A stretch of 35,665 bases of DNA from Hydrogenimonas sp. (GCA_015484905.1 WFUN01000050.1:1-35665), one strand, 5' to 3'. Shown: positions 17,174-25,503, counted from the stretch's first letter. The notes: generated by a model from the letters alone, not told the origin. Numbers and translations are program-made.

Positions 17174-17702
17174 CAACAAACCTTACGATGCCATATAACG
17201 AAGGAGCGAAAAGCAGTCCTGTTTTATGAAGAGCCGCTCTGTTTAGATATATAACGGTAGACTGTTCTATCGTCAAAGCAAACAGCGCTCCGAACCTCAG
17301 GTCTTTAAAATCGTAAACAAAAACCGGTATCTTCTCCTTCATGGCCAACTTTATCGTCCTTTTCATCTGATCATCATCACCTTTTAGAATATAAATGGCA
17401 TCTTTGTGCCTGGAAAGCTCCAGCTCATCGAAAGCAGACATCTCTACCTCAAAAGGGATTCCGCTAAAAGAGTGGTCATAATATGACTCAATTTTTTGCA
17501 CCACTCTCTCTGCTACAAACTCATCTTCCGGCGCATATACAACGGTAAACACTATCGGGCTTATCTCATGCCTGGAAGATATGTTCTCTTCAAGCATAAG
17601 CAGTTTCGGATATATTCTACTCTGCGCATCAAGAAGCAGTTCGTTGTAAGCATACCCCCACAACGATTGCAAGAAAATAAGCAAAATAGCGATATAGCGC
17701 AT
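17163..17702 (-). CDS. YfiR-like (DUF4154-type) periplasmic regulatory protein
   Basis: A 179-residue exported protein. The signal peptide is MRYIAILLIFLQSLWGYA; the mature domain has an N-terminal helix (ELLLDAQSRIYPKLLML), alternating strands and helices, and the C-terminal pattern STVIYLNRAALHKTGLLFAPSLYGIVRFVD. This tail matches the YfiR/DUF4154 hallmark of an N-containing strand, a helix and a Leu-rich end. YfiR of Pseudomonas and E. coli binds the periplasmic domain of the cyclase YfiN and holds it off. Here the gene overlaps the TonB receptor by one base (TAATG) and the GGDEF/EAL gene by 11, so it probably plays the same link role. Unlike Pseudomonas YfiR it has no cysteine, so redox control by disulfides is excluded. 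Family assignment rests on pattern and context. Confidence 0.65.
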   Translation of the reverse strand: MRYIAILLIFLQSLWGYAYNELLLDAQSRIYPKLLMLEENISSRHEISPIVFTVVYAPEDEFVAERVVQKIESYYDHSFSGIPFEVEMSAFDELELSRHKDAIYILKGDDDQMKRTIKLAMKEKIPVFVYDFKDLRFGALFALTIEQSTVIYLNRAALHKTGLLFAPSLYGIVRFVDAE

Positions 17703-19735
17703 TAAAACGCCTTTGCCACTGTCAACATTACAGTACGCCCCTCCTGCGTAAAGTCGTTGTCGTAATTATATGGAGGGGATGGGTATTTCACCGTTGCATC
17801 GAATATATTCTTGAGAGCAAGCTGTATTCGAAGACCGGAGCGCCAGTCATGATAACCTGCCGACAGATCTACTGTGGTATATGAACCGAGTTTTGACCTG
17901 TAGTCATACCAGACACGCTCTTTGCTTCCTACATATTGTCCGCTTATGCCTGCGGACAACTTGTCCGTAAACTGGTGCAGATAATACCCTTTTATCATAT
18001 GCCTCGCGGCATTGGCTATGGGATACCTGTGGTCCTCTTTTCCATATGCGTAAGAGTAGTTTGCATACAGAGTGCCATGCAGTCCCACGGGTGTTTTCAG
18101 CTCTGCCTCCATGCCGTATATATTGGAACTGCTGCTGTTTCTATATTGATTGTCTGGGTTTATATTGTTTATCTGATCGCTGTTGTGAAGGTAAAAGAGA
18201 TTCAACTGTATGAAAGAGTCCACTGAAAACTTGTGTATATAGGCCATCTCGTATGCATTTACGGTTTCCGGTTTTAGATCTCTGTTCCCGACACGGGCAT
18301 GGTTGTTTAACGTATACAACTCTTGCCATGATGGAGTTCTGCTTGAACGGCTATATATAAGTTTAAATATGTTTACAGGGTCCTCTTGATATACCAGAGC
18401 AATTCTGGGATTGATTTGTGTTTTGATATGGCTTACTTTTTCAGCATTTATTCCATATTGAACCGCCAACTTTTCACTATGCCTGTAGCGATCCTGAAAA
18501 AAGAGGCGGTATGTTCTTCTGTTCGCGTTTGGATCCAAAAAAGGGTATGTTTGAGAATAGTCCACTATGCCTATGCCGGTCAAACGATCGGTGGTTCTGG
18601 TGACAACCTTATATGTTTCGATATACTCTATGTAGTATCCGAAATTCAATATATGATCTCTCCATCCACTGTATTGAGCATATGTGGTCTGATACAGAGT
18701 CCGTTGTTTGGCAACATGTTCTCCATAAAACCCATTTGGATATACAATCCCTGCACCTGCGTTAAAATTATCGGGTAATAACTTTGCTTTACTTTCGAAT
18801 GCACTGTCTATCCACCCCACTCTTGCAACCGAACTCAAATTGCCGGCATCGATGTCGTAATCCATCTGCAAATATGTAGTAGGGAACTTCGTATGATCAC
18901 TCTTTTGTGGAAGAGCACCATTGATACCATATGCACTGCCGCGCTTGTCGTAAAGCGCTCTTCCAATCAGTTTAAAATTTCCATACTGCATCCTGATAGC
19001 GGCAGCGTAGTTTTTCATCCAAAGAGGAGCGTTGCCCGATTTCGATAACGCTACATTTAAAGGGCCGTAAATTCCCGTGGAGAGAGCATCTTTTCCTACA
19101 GGAAGAGATTTGTCGTCTTTTTGAAAATAGAGCTCCGTAAAGATTGAAAAATTTTCTCTATCGTATCCATAAGTGAATCCGCCAACCCTGTGCAAATATG
19201 TTCCTCTTTTAAGAAAAACCCTGTTTTTTTCACTTTCTCCTTTCAGATGCTCCGCATACGTTATAACCCTTATAGAGCCGGCATATGCGCTCACTCCATC
19301 GCTTACGCTTCCCGGACCCCTTGTTACTTCAATACGTTTTATCATCTCTATTGGCATGGAGAGAAAAGAGCCGTAACTGTCAAAAAAGATGTTGTTGACT
19401 TCAACTCCATCTATGAACAGTTTACTCTGTCCGTAGGCGAAAGGGTTGGATCCTCTAAATACGATATGCTTATTGTCTACATTATCTGTAGCCAGATCGA
19501 TACCTGGAACCAGTTCAAGCGCCTCCTGAAGATTGGAAACACCTATCGATTCAAGCTCATATCCGAGAAAAACAGAGACTATATAGGGCTGAAACGGTTC
19601 ACTCATCTTTACAGATTCGGCCAGTTTCCCGAAAGTGTTCATATCAGAAACGAGCGTATCGACAACCAATGACTCTTTTCCGGCGGCAAAACTGCATACT
19701 GCCGTAATAAATATACTTAAAACTCTTTTACACAT
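17702..19735 (-). CDS. TonB-dependent outer-membrane receptor
   Basis: A 677-residue outer-membrane gated barrel. The signal peptide covers about 1-18, followed by a possible TonB box near LVVDTLV (23-29). The plug domain is at about 55-160 (LQEALELVPGIDLATDN, HIVFRGSNPFAYGQSKLFIDGVEV, MIKRIEVTRGPGSV). The beta barrel follows, with SRSSRTPSWQELYTLNN and GNRDLKPETVNAYEMAYIH, and ends in an aromatic residue (Phe677) as barrel-assembly signals do. The ligand cannot be read from sequence; there are no neighbouring iron, cobalamin or sugar genes. It starts 8 bases inside the acyltransferase gene and is followed directly by the YfiR-like gene. The context suggests sensing or uptake linked to cyclic-di-GMP. 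Confidence 0.93.
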   Translation of the reverse strand: MCKRVLSIFITAVCSFAAGKESLVVDTLVSDMNTFGKLAESVKMSEPFQPYIVSVFLGYELESIGVSNLQEALELVPGIDLATDNVDNKHIVFRGSNPFAYGQSKLFIDGVEVNNIFFDSYGSFLSMPIEMIKRIEVTRGPGSVSDGVSAYAGSIRVITYAEHLKGESEKNRVFLKRGTYLHRVGGFTYGYDRENFSIFTELYFQKDDKSLPVGKDALSTGIYGPLNVALSKSGNAPLWMKNYAAAIRMQYGNFKLIGRALYDKRGSAYGINGALPQKSDHTKFPTTYLQMDYDIDAGNLSSVARVGWIDSAFESKAKLLPDNFNAGAGIVYPNGFYGEHVAKQRTLYQTTYAQYSGWRDHILNFGYYIEYIETYKVVTRTTDRLTGIGIVDYSQTYPFLDPNANRRTYRLFFQDRYRHSEKLAVQYGINAEKVSHIKTQINPRIALVYQEDPVNIFKLIYSRSSRTPSWQELYTLNNHARVGNRDLKPETVNAYEMAYIHKFSVDSFIQLNLFYLHNSDQINNINPDNQYRNSSSSNIYGMEAELKTPVGLHGTLYANYSYAYGKEDHRYPIANAARHMIKGYYLHQFTDKLSAGISGQYVGSKERVWYDYRSKLGSYTTVDLSAGYHDWRSGLRIQLALKNIFDATVKYPSPPYNYDNDFTQEGRTVMLTVAKAF

Positions 19736-20318
19736 TTTCTTCCATTAACTCATTAAAGTAGTGATTGACTTCTATCAATTTTTGAGTTGATAATATGGCT
19801 GGATATCTCATTCTTCCTCCATGCATCTGTTTTTTACCAACAATTTCATATGGCATATTCAATATCCTAAGCAGTCTGTGAAAAGACTTTTCAAGCGCTC
19901 CAAACGAATACTCTATATCGAGCTCTATCATCTTCTTGCAAACCTCTTTTTTCAAAGACTCTATTATTACTTTTGTAGATCGCATATCCCTGTATCTGGA
20001 GTGGATGAATATTCTCGATATTTCCCCGAGTTTACCAGACTCTATAAATGAAATGTCTTTTTCTATTACCATCTCATTTTGGGTCGGATAGCCGATTGCG
20101 GAATTGTATATAAGTCTTAAACAAGAGACAACCTCATCGTTCTCATTCAAAATGGCAAGATGGATGCTGTATTTGTCATACTCATCGGTTTCAAGGCCAT
20201 CAGGATAATCTTCTCTATTTAAAATTTTCAGCTCATCACATGCTATCTGACACCTGAATCTATAAATTTCCTTTATCAATTCTTCATCTTTGGCTTCAAC
20301 ATACTTGAACATTTCCAT
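19728..20318 (-). CDS. LuxI/FeeM-superfamily N-acyltransferase (exosortase-associated acyltransferase-like)
   Basis: A 196-residue GNAT-fold protein that resembles acyl-homoserine-lactone synthases and N-acyl-amino-acid synthases. Diagnostic positions are present: Arg22 in YRFRCQIACDEL, Asp45 and Asp48 in DGLETDEYDKYSIHL, Arg68 in VVSCLRLIY, and Glu99/Arg102 in LGEISRIFIHSRYRD. DYPDGLETDEYD followed by SIH is especially like the PEP-CTERM/exosortase-associated acyltransferases. Phe28 and Trp34 of classical LuxI enzymes are not conserved, so a homoserine lactone product is not assured. AAGGAG lies 3 bases ahead of ATG 20318 and 9 ahead of ATG 20312; either may be the start. It heads the four-gene signalling cluster. 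No LuxR or exosortase gene is in the window. Confidence 0.75.
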   Translation of the reverse strand: MEMFKYVEAKDEELIKEIYRFRCQIACDELKILNREDYPDGLETDEYDKYSIHLAILNENDEVVSCLRLIYNSAIGYPTQNEMVIEKDISFIESGKLGEISRIFIHSRYRDMRSTKVIIESLKKEVCKKMIELDIEYSFGALEKSFHRLLRILNMPYEIVGKKQMHGGRMRYPAILSTQKLIEVNHYFNELMEENV

Positions 20319-20337
20319 CCACTCCTTAGCTTTAAGA

Positions 20338-20345
20338 ATATTATC
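20338..20345 (-). promoter_or_regulatory. Candidate -10 region of the acyltransferase-TonB-YfiR-GGDEF/EAL cluster
   Basis: The minus strand reads GATAATAT between the RND terminator and the acyltransferase start, 20 bases ahead of the ATG. The match to TATAAT is 5 of 6 (GATAAT) and no -35 element is apparent. Its position after a terminator supports an independent promoter for the cluster. Confidence 0.4.
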
Positions 20346-20369
20346 TCAAACCGGAGCTTAAATTGACGC

Positions 20370-20391
20370 AAAAAAGGCCCTGTCAGGGCTT
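20370..20391 (-). terminator. Rho-independent terminator after the RND permease gene
   Basis: On the minus strand an AAGCCC/GGGC(C)TT hairpin with loop TGACA is followed at once by six T. The RND stop codon TGA (20385-20383) lies inside the loop. It separates the bioA-to-RND operon from the acyltransferase cluster downstream. The stem is short (4 G-C pairs plus A-T pairs across a bulge). Confidence 0.6.
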
Positions 20392-23300
20392 AAAAACCCT
20401 TATTCTGTATATAATCGAAAAGAGAAGTGGCACGAAATATAGATTCAACACCGTAGCCCATATTAGGCCGAACCCAAGCGTAACTGCCATCGGTTGAAGA
20501 ATGAGTGCCTGGCCGGAGGCGAAAAACATAAGCGAAGAGAGCCCCAAAACCGTTGTAATGGATGTAAGCAGAATGGGTCTTAACCTGAGTTGCGCTCTTT
20601 TTATGAGCTCATCCAGATTTTTAGTGTTTTTGATAAAATCGATCATTATCAAACCATCATTTACAACCACTCCGGAAAGTCCGACTATTCCTATTAGACT
20701 TGGCATTGTGAGATTTATACCCATGATATGATGTCCCAACAAAACACCGAGTATTGAAAATGGAATCGTAGAGAGGGTTATCAGTGGCAACACTATAGAA
20801 TCGAACATCCAAACCAGCGCTACGAATATAAGGAAAATAGCTATAACGGCAGACTGTATAATCTCTTTTTTGACGGTACGATTCTCCTTCTCTTCTCCTT
20901 TTATATCTATGGTGACACCCTCTTTTTTAATGGAATCAAAAACGCTAGAGAGTCTTTGCATTACTTCGGCCGAAGTGATAACACTCTTGTTAAGCGAAGC
21001 GTAAACAGTACTGACTCTTTTACCATCGACTTTGAAAACCTTTGCCAGACTCCCTATCCTCTCAAAATCTACTATATCTGTTAGCCGGACAAGTTCGGCA
21101 CTTCCCGGGACCTCTATTTCGAAAAACTTCAGAGTCTCGTAACGCTCCTTGTCAAGATCTTCAAAACGTATTCTCACAACTCCTTCTTTATCGAACATTT
21201 TTCCAAACTCCCCTTTTAGAAAAAAGGGTTGCAAAGATTTGGTTATGATACTTTCTGTAAACCCGAGTTGCTGGCCGTAACCGTTTATGCGCAGCTTCAA
21301 CTCATCTTCCCCCTCTTTTGCATCATCTGTAATGTTCTCAACTCCCTCGATTTTTCCCAACTCGGTTTTTAGAAGTTTCAAAGCACTTTTGACTTTTTCT
21401 CTATCCCCGCTAAAAGAGATCTCAATATCGCTTTTGACGATACCGGCCTGAGGCACTATTACATTGAGCTCTTTGAAAAGGGGACCGTAGGAGTCTTTCA
21501 TCGTCCTGAAAGGTTCCACAATTTTTTGAATCTGTTGTGCCACCTCCTGTGCCGAGTGAGTACGAATCATATCCGTATCGTCATACTCCGGACTAAGATG
21601 GGGATTTATATATCTGTCGAAAAAGTTCTTTGGTACCGGTTCATGAAGATTTACAAAAATATGAAAAAGATTATCGGCATGTTCGCCTTTGTTGTTGCTG
21701 TCTACTTTAAGGCCTATCACTGCTGTTATGGAAGAGACATCCTGTTTGGAAAGTCCTCTCAGAAGCGCTTTTTCCAGATGTGATACTATCTTTTCGTTCT
21801 CCTGCAGATCGTTATTTATATCGACCTCTCCGTTTACATAAATCTGAGTCGTATCAAAATCCGGAAACAGCTGGAATCTGCTATCTTTTGCAAGCAGCCA
21901 TGTTGCCAGAGATATCAAAGTCACCATAATGATCAAAGAGAGATATCTGTATTTTATCAAAGGGCGAAGTATCCAGGCATATATTTCATAATTTTTTTTC
22001 CAGAAACGTCTGGTAAAACCCGCCTCCTTTGTAGGCTTCAGCAAATCTTTGGAGTGCAGAGGTAAAAAATAGAAAGCCTCAAAGAGAGAACTTAAAAGCA
22101 GTATCGTTATCATGACAGGCAACACTTTTATGAACTCTCCAAGCTTGCCGCTCAACATGAGCAGCGGCAAAAAGGCGAAGACAGTAGTCATTGTAGCGGT
22201 TAGAACCGCAGGAAACATCTGCACCGAACCTTTTATTGCCGCCTCTTTTGGAGAGATGCCATCTTCGATGTAGCGATATATATTTTCCGCTACGACTATA
22301 GCTTCATCCACCAGCATTCCAAGCGCTATGAGAGTCCCAAGAAGCGTAAGCATATTCAGACTGTAGCCAAGTATTTCGGAAGCGACCAGGCCGATCATGA
22401 AGCTGACCGGTATCCCTATGGCAACCACTGCCGCAATTCTCATATTTACAAAAAGCAGCATCGATAAAAAGACAAGGCTAAGACCGAAGAGAATATTGGA
22501 AACAACAGTATTGAGGCGGTTTTTTATCCATATGGAAGTATCTGTATATACTTCAAAAGTTAGATCCGTATATCTTTTCGAATACTTCTCAAGAAGTTTT
22601 CTTATCTTCTTTGAGAGAGCGATGGCATTTCCATCTTCGGATTTGCTCACAGATATGGAGACGTTTTTTACACCGTTAAAATGCGAAATCTCCTTTGGAT
22701 CGCTCAGCGTAAAACGCACTTTGGCTATATCTTTGAGGCGAATCCTTTTTCCATCTATCTTCAAAATGGTGTTTCTAAGTCTGCCGATATCCTTTTCACC
22801 GTTTATCGTGCTTACATAAAGATGCTCTCCACGTTGACGTATGGAACCGATAGGAAAAATTGAAGAGAGTTGTGAAAGAGTGGAGACTACAGAGCCTTTT
22901 GAGAGGCCAAAAGCATCTATCTTTTCATTCTCCAACTCGATGAGCAGCTCTTCGTCTGCATCACCGTAAATTACAATATCGCTAAGATCTTTAAAGCCCG
23001 ACAGATCACTCTTTACGCTCTCCGCCACTTTTAGAAGCCTCTTTTTATTCACATTTCCGGCTACAGCTATTATTACAAGAGGGAAACTTCTTTTTGCAAC
23101 CTTCGCTATCGGTTCGTCCATATCCGAAGGCAGATCCCGTCTTATATTGGAAATGATGTCTTTAACATCGTTCAGAGCGAGAGCGGCATCGTTTCCCGGT
23201 TTGATATCGGCTCCAATCGAGAAAGAGCCGTTTTTTATGACCGACTCTATCGTATCGATTTCGCTAAGATTTTTGAGCCCGTCTTCTATTGTATGGACAG

Positions 23301-23493
23301 CCATCTTATCGAGCAAATCGGCGCTCGCTCCCGCATAGTGCCCGCTGATGCTTATACGGTCCAGATTTGCGGGAGGAAATATCTCTTTTGGAATGTTGAT
23401 ATAGGCAAAAATTGAAAGAACAAAAAGAAATATGAGAAAAATATGGTTTAAAATCGGTTTTTCTATGGCAAAACGAATAAACTTTTCTATCAT
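20383..23493 (-). CDS. RND-superfamily efflux permease
   Basis: Inner-membrane proton-driven exporter of 1036 residues with the AcrB/HAE1-type layout: an N-terminal helix (HIFLIFLFVLSIFAYINIPKEIFP), a large periplasmic porter region, helices 2-6 (about 330-500), a second periplasmic region, and helices 7-12. The conserved helix-4 acidic pair is Asp396-Glu397 (GMLVDEAIVVAENIYRY). The helix-10 position that is Lys in AcrB reads Asn945-Asp946 (GVVVNDGLIMIDF), a variant known in many uncharacterised RND pumps. No membrane-fusion adaptor or outer-membrane channel gene is adjacent, so the partners and cargo are unknown. It follows the FtsL-like gene by 9 bases and ends in a terminator hairpin. Confidence 0.9.
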   Translation of the reverse strand: MIEKFIRFAIEKPILNHIFLIFLFVLSIFAYINIPKEIFPPANLDRISISGHYAGASADLLDKMAVHTIEDGLKNLSEIDTIESVIKNGSFSIGADIKPGNDAALALNDVKDIISNIRRDLPSDMDEPIAKVAKRSFPLVIIAVAGNVNKKRLLKVAESVKSDLSGFKDLSDIVIYGDADEELLIELENEKIDAFGLSKGSVVSTLSQLSSIFPIGSIRQRGEHLYVSTINGEKDIGRLRNTILKIDGKRIRLKDIAKVRFTLSDPKEISHFNGVKNVSISVSKSEDGNAIALSKKIRKLLEKYSKRYTDLTFEVYTDTSIWIKNRLNTVVSNILFGLSLVFLSMLLFVNMRIAAVVAIGIPVSFMIGLVASEILGYSLNMLTLLGTLIALGMLVDEAIVVAENIYRYIEDGISPKEAAIKGSVQMFPAVLTATMTTVFAFLPLLMLSGKLGEFIKVLPVMITILLLSSLFEAFYFLPLHSKDLLKPTKEAGFTRRFWKKNYEIYAWILRPLIKYRYLSLIIMVTLISLATWLLAKDSRFQLFPDFDTTQIYVNGEVDINNDLQENEKIVSHLEKALLRGLSKQDVSSITAVIGLKVDSNNKGEHADNLFHIFVNLHEPVPKNFFDRYINPHLSPEYDDTDMIRTHSAQEVAQQIQKIVEPFRTMKDSYGPLFKELNVIVPQAGIVKSDIEISFSGDREKVKSALKLLKTELGKIEGVENITDDAKEGEDELKLRINGYGQQLGFTESIITKSLQPFFLKGEFGKMFDKEGVVRIRFEDLDKERYETLKFFEIEVPGSAELVRLTDIVDFERIGSLAKVFKVDGKRVSTVYASLNKSVITSAEVMQRLSSVFDSIKKEGVTIDIKGEEKENRTVKKEIIQSAVIAIFLIFVALVWMFDSIVLPLITLSTIPFSILGVLLGHHIMGINLTMPSLIGIVGLSGVVVNDGLIMIDFIKNTKNLDELIKRAQLRLRPILLTSITTVLGLSSLMFFASGQALILQPMAVTLGFGLIWATVLNLYFVPLLFSIIYRIRVFKP

Positions 23494-23502
23494 CCGGATC
23501 GC

Positions 23503-23820
23503 CTAAAAGAGGGTATCGAGGATCTGGTTTTTCACTTTCAGACCCTCGACTTTGCGGCTAAGGAGTTTATGCTCTTCCAAAAGAGCGCCATATTGGGTCT
23601 CGAGACGGTCGATGGCACGACTTTCGTAGTAGATTGAATTCCGCAGATATATTTTTGGCATTAAAAGAAGGAGAGTTATGAAAATCGTGATTACGACGAT
23701 AAATAAAAACTGCCAATCTGCCGTACCATCATAAACGGTCTCATCTATACTATCGGCCAGTTCCATTTTTTCTTTAATATTATTGTCCACGTAACCTTTC
23801 ACTCTACTCTTTTTATCCAT
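23503..23820 (-). CDS. FtsL-like small bitopic membrane protein
   Basis: A 105-residue protein with a charged cytoplasmic N-terminus (about 1-34), one membrane helix (WQFLFIVVITIFITLLLLMP, 36-55) and a periplasmic coiled coil (60-103: YYESRAIDRLETQYGALLEEHKLL, then KVEGLKVKNQIL). This topology and the position directly after rsmH match FtsL, the divisome scaffold that pairs with FtsB; FtsL sequences are too divergent for motif proof. Start ATG 23820 has GAGGG about 6 bases upstream and overlaps the rsmH stop by 8 bases; an upstream start at 23865 would intrude further. It could instead be a generic coiled-coil membrane protein. The N-terminal cytoplasmic part is long for FtsL. Confidence 0.6.
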   Translation of the reverse strand: MDKKSRVKGYVDNNIKEKMELADSIDETVYDGTADWQFLFIVVITIFITLLLLMPKIYLRNSIYYESRAIDRLETQYGALLEEHKLLSRKVEGLKVKNQILDTLF

Positions 23821-24781
23821 CCCTACCCTCTGTATCTTTAAAATGGAAGCATCTGAGTTTTGCACTTCTGCTTCTGGGGTTTCGTCTCCGCTCCTCTTCC
23901 GTCGCCGTCAAAGGTTTTCTGTTTAAAACATCTCCTATTGCATGGTCGTCGCCACATTCACACCTGAATACTCCCGGTGGACAGATGCATGACGAACTCC
24001 ACTTCCTGAAACGCTGCTTTACGATTCTATCTTCCAGCGAATGGAAAGTGATCAATCCAACAACTGCACCGGCCGGTGGCCTTTTTTCCAAAGTATCCAA
24101 AAGCCTCTTAATCTCTCCAAGCTCATCGTTAACTTCCATCCGTATGGCCTGGAACAGTGTCGTAGCCGGATCCATTTTACCACGTTTATACAAAACTCTG
24201 CCGAGTATATCGGCAAGTTCTTTTCCGCTTTCAATCGGCTTTTCGTCTCTTGCTGCAACGATCGCCCTCGCTACCTTCTTGTAGGCTCTCTCTTCAGCAT
24301 ACTCCCTGAATATTCGCTCCAGCTCCTGAAGGGAATACCGGTTTACGACATCATAAGCACTCAATTTGGAATGTGGACCCATCCTCATGTCCAGTCTGTT
24401 AGAATGAAAACTAAATCCTCTGTCTCTTTTATCGAGCTGTAGAGAAGAGACACCAAAATCTGCAAGAATGCCGCATACAGTATATTGGTTCAAGATCTGC
24501 GGGAGAACATCGGAAAAACGTCCGTAAACAGATTTGAAACGATCGCCAAAATCTGCGAGTGCTCTTTGCGAGAAGGAGATGGCTTCAGGATCCTGATCGA
24601 TACCGATTAGCTCAATATCTGCAAACTTGCTCAAAATCGCTTTGCTGTGTCCCCCGTAACCGAGAGTGCAGTCTATAAAAACTCCTTTTGCAGGCATGGT
24701 CTCGAAACAACAAAGCACCTCATCCAGAAGTACAGGTATATGAGGGCTTTTCATATCTGTATTGTCCGCTCTATTTTTCAT
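23813..24781 (-). CDS. rsmH: 16S rRNA (cytosine-1402-N4)-methyltransferase
   Basis: MraW/RsmH methylates C1402 in the ribosomal P site using SAM. 322 residues. HIPVLLDEVL near the N-terminus, the SAM motif FIDCTLGYGGHSKAIL, FGVSSLQLDKRDRGFSFHSNRLDMRM, the ATTLFQAIRMEVNDEL block and LITFHSLEDRIVKQRF are all canonical. The start at 24781 forms an ATGA overlap with the DUF72 gene and has GGAG about 8 bases upstream, so the first ATG is preferred over ATG 24754. In many bacteria rsmH precedes ftsL in the dcw cluster, and the small protein downstream here fits that. Confidence 0.97.
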   Translation of the reverse strand: MKNRADNTDMKSPHIPVLLDEVLCCFETMPAKGVFIDCTLGYGGHSKAILSKFADIELIGIDQDPEAISFSQRALADFGDRFKSVYGRFSDVLPQILNQYTVCGILADFGVSSLQLDKRDRGFSFHSNRLDMRMGPHSKLSAYDVVNRYSLQELERIFREYAEERAYKKVARAIVAARDEKPIESGKELADILGRVLYKRGKMDPATTLFQAIRMEVNDELGEIKRLLDTLEKRPPAGAVVGLITFHSLEDRIVKQRFRKWSSSCICPPGVFRCECGDDHAIGDVLNRKPLTATEEERRRNPRSRSAKLRCFHFKDTEGRDG

Positions 24782-25503
24782 TTCAGTATCTCCATCAGCG
24801 TTTTGGCATTCTGTACGGCATAACCGTTGAAATCGTTATTGAAATAGACAAAAACAGGTTTCGCTTTTTGGGCAGCCGATTTGATCTGTAGAGCCCATTG
24901 TAAGAGCTCGTCATAACTGTAGCTACCGCCATATCTTCCATCAGGACCGTGAAACCTTACATAACCGAAATCGGCTGTAAGCTCCATACTCATCTGTCGT
25001 CTGCCGTAGTCATTGATGCATAGCGCCACATTGAACGATTTCATAAGATTGTATATGTTTTCACAAAGCCAGCTGTCATGTCGAAACTCTACTGCAAAAC
25101 GGTAATGGGAAGGCAAAATTTTCAAAAATCCCTCTAAAAGTTCAAAATCCATATGAAGAGAAGGTGGAAGTTGAAAGAGGATGGCTCCGAGTTTCGGCTT
25201 CAGAGGCTTTATAAGATGCAGATATCTATAAAGTTCGTCTTCGCAGTTATGAAGCTTTCTGTAATGAGTGATTCCGCGGTATGCTTTGAGCGAAAAAAGA
25301 AAATTTTCCGGTGACTCTTCATACCAGTGTCGTGTCGTTTTGATCCTCGGCATATGATAAAAGGTACTGTTGAGTTCAACGGTAGAAAATCTCTCTTTGT
25401 AAAAGTCGAAGAAACGGTTTTTGGAAAGGTTTTTGGGGTAGAAAACACCTCTCCAGTGTTCATAGTAAAATCCTGACGTTCCGATCATAATTTCTTTTTT
25501 CAT
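24778..25503 (-). CDS. DUF72 (YecE-like) protein
   Basis: A 241-residue cytoplasmic protein of the DUF72 family, which has a TIM-barrel-like fold and no assigned reaction. Typical stretches are IGTSGFYYEHWRGVFYP, STVELNSTFYHMP, FLFSLKAYRGITHYRKL, LGAILFQLPPSLHMD, FAVEFRHDSW and YVRFHGPDGRYGGSYSY near the end. Both ends overlap neighbours by four bases (ATGA with bioA and with rsmH), so it is firmly in the bioA-rsmH operon. No role in biotin synthesis or division is implied by its sequence. Confidence 0.88.
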   Translation of the reverse strand: MKKEIMIGTSGFYYEHWRGVFYPKNLSKNRFFDFYKERFSTVELNSTFYHMPRIKTTRHWYEESPENFLFSLKAYRGITHYRKLHNCEDELYRYLHLIKPLKPKLGAILFQLPPSLHMDFELLEGFLKILPSHYRFAVEFRHDSWLCENIYNLMKSFNVALCINDYGRRQMSMELTADFGYVRFHGPDGRYGGSYSYDELLQWALQIKSAAQKAKPVFVYFNNDFNGYAVQNAKTLMEILK

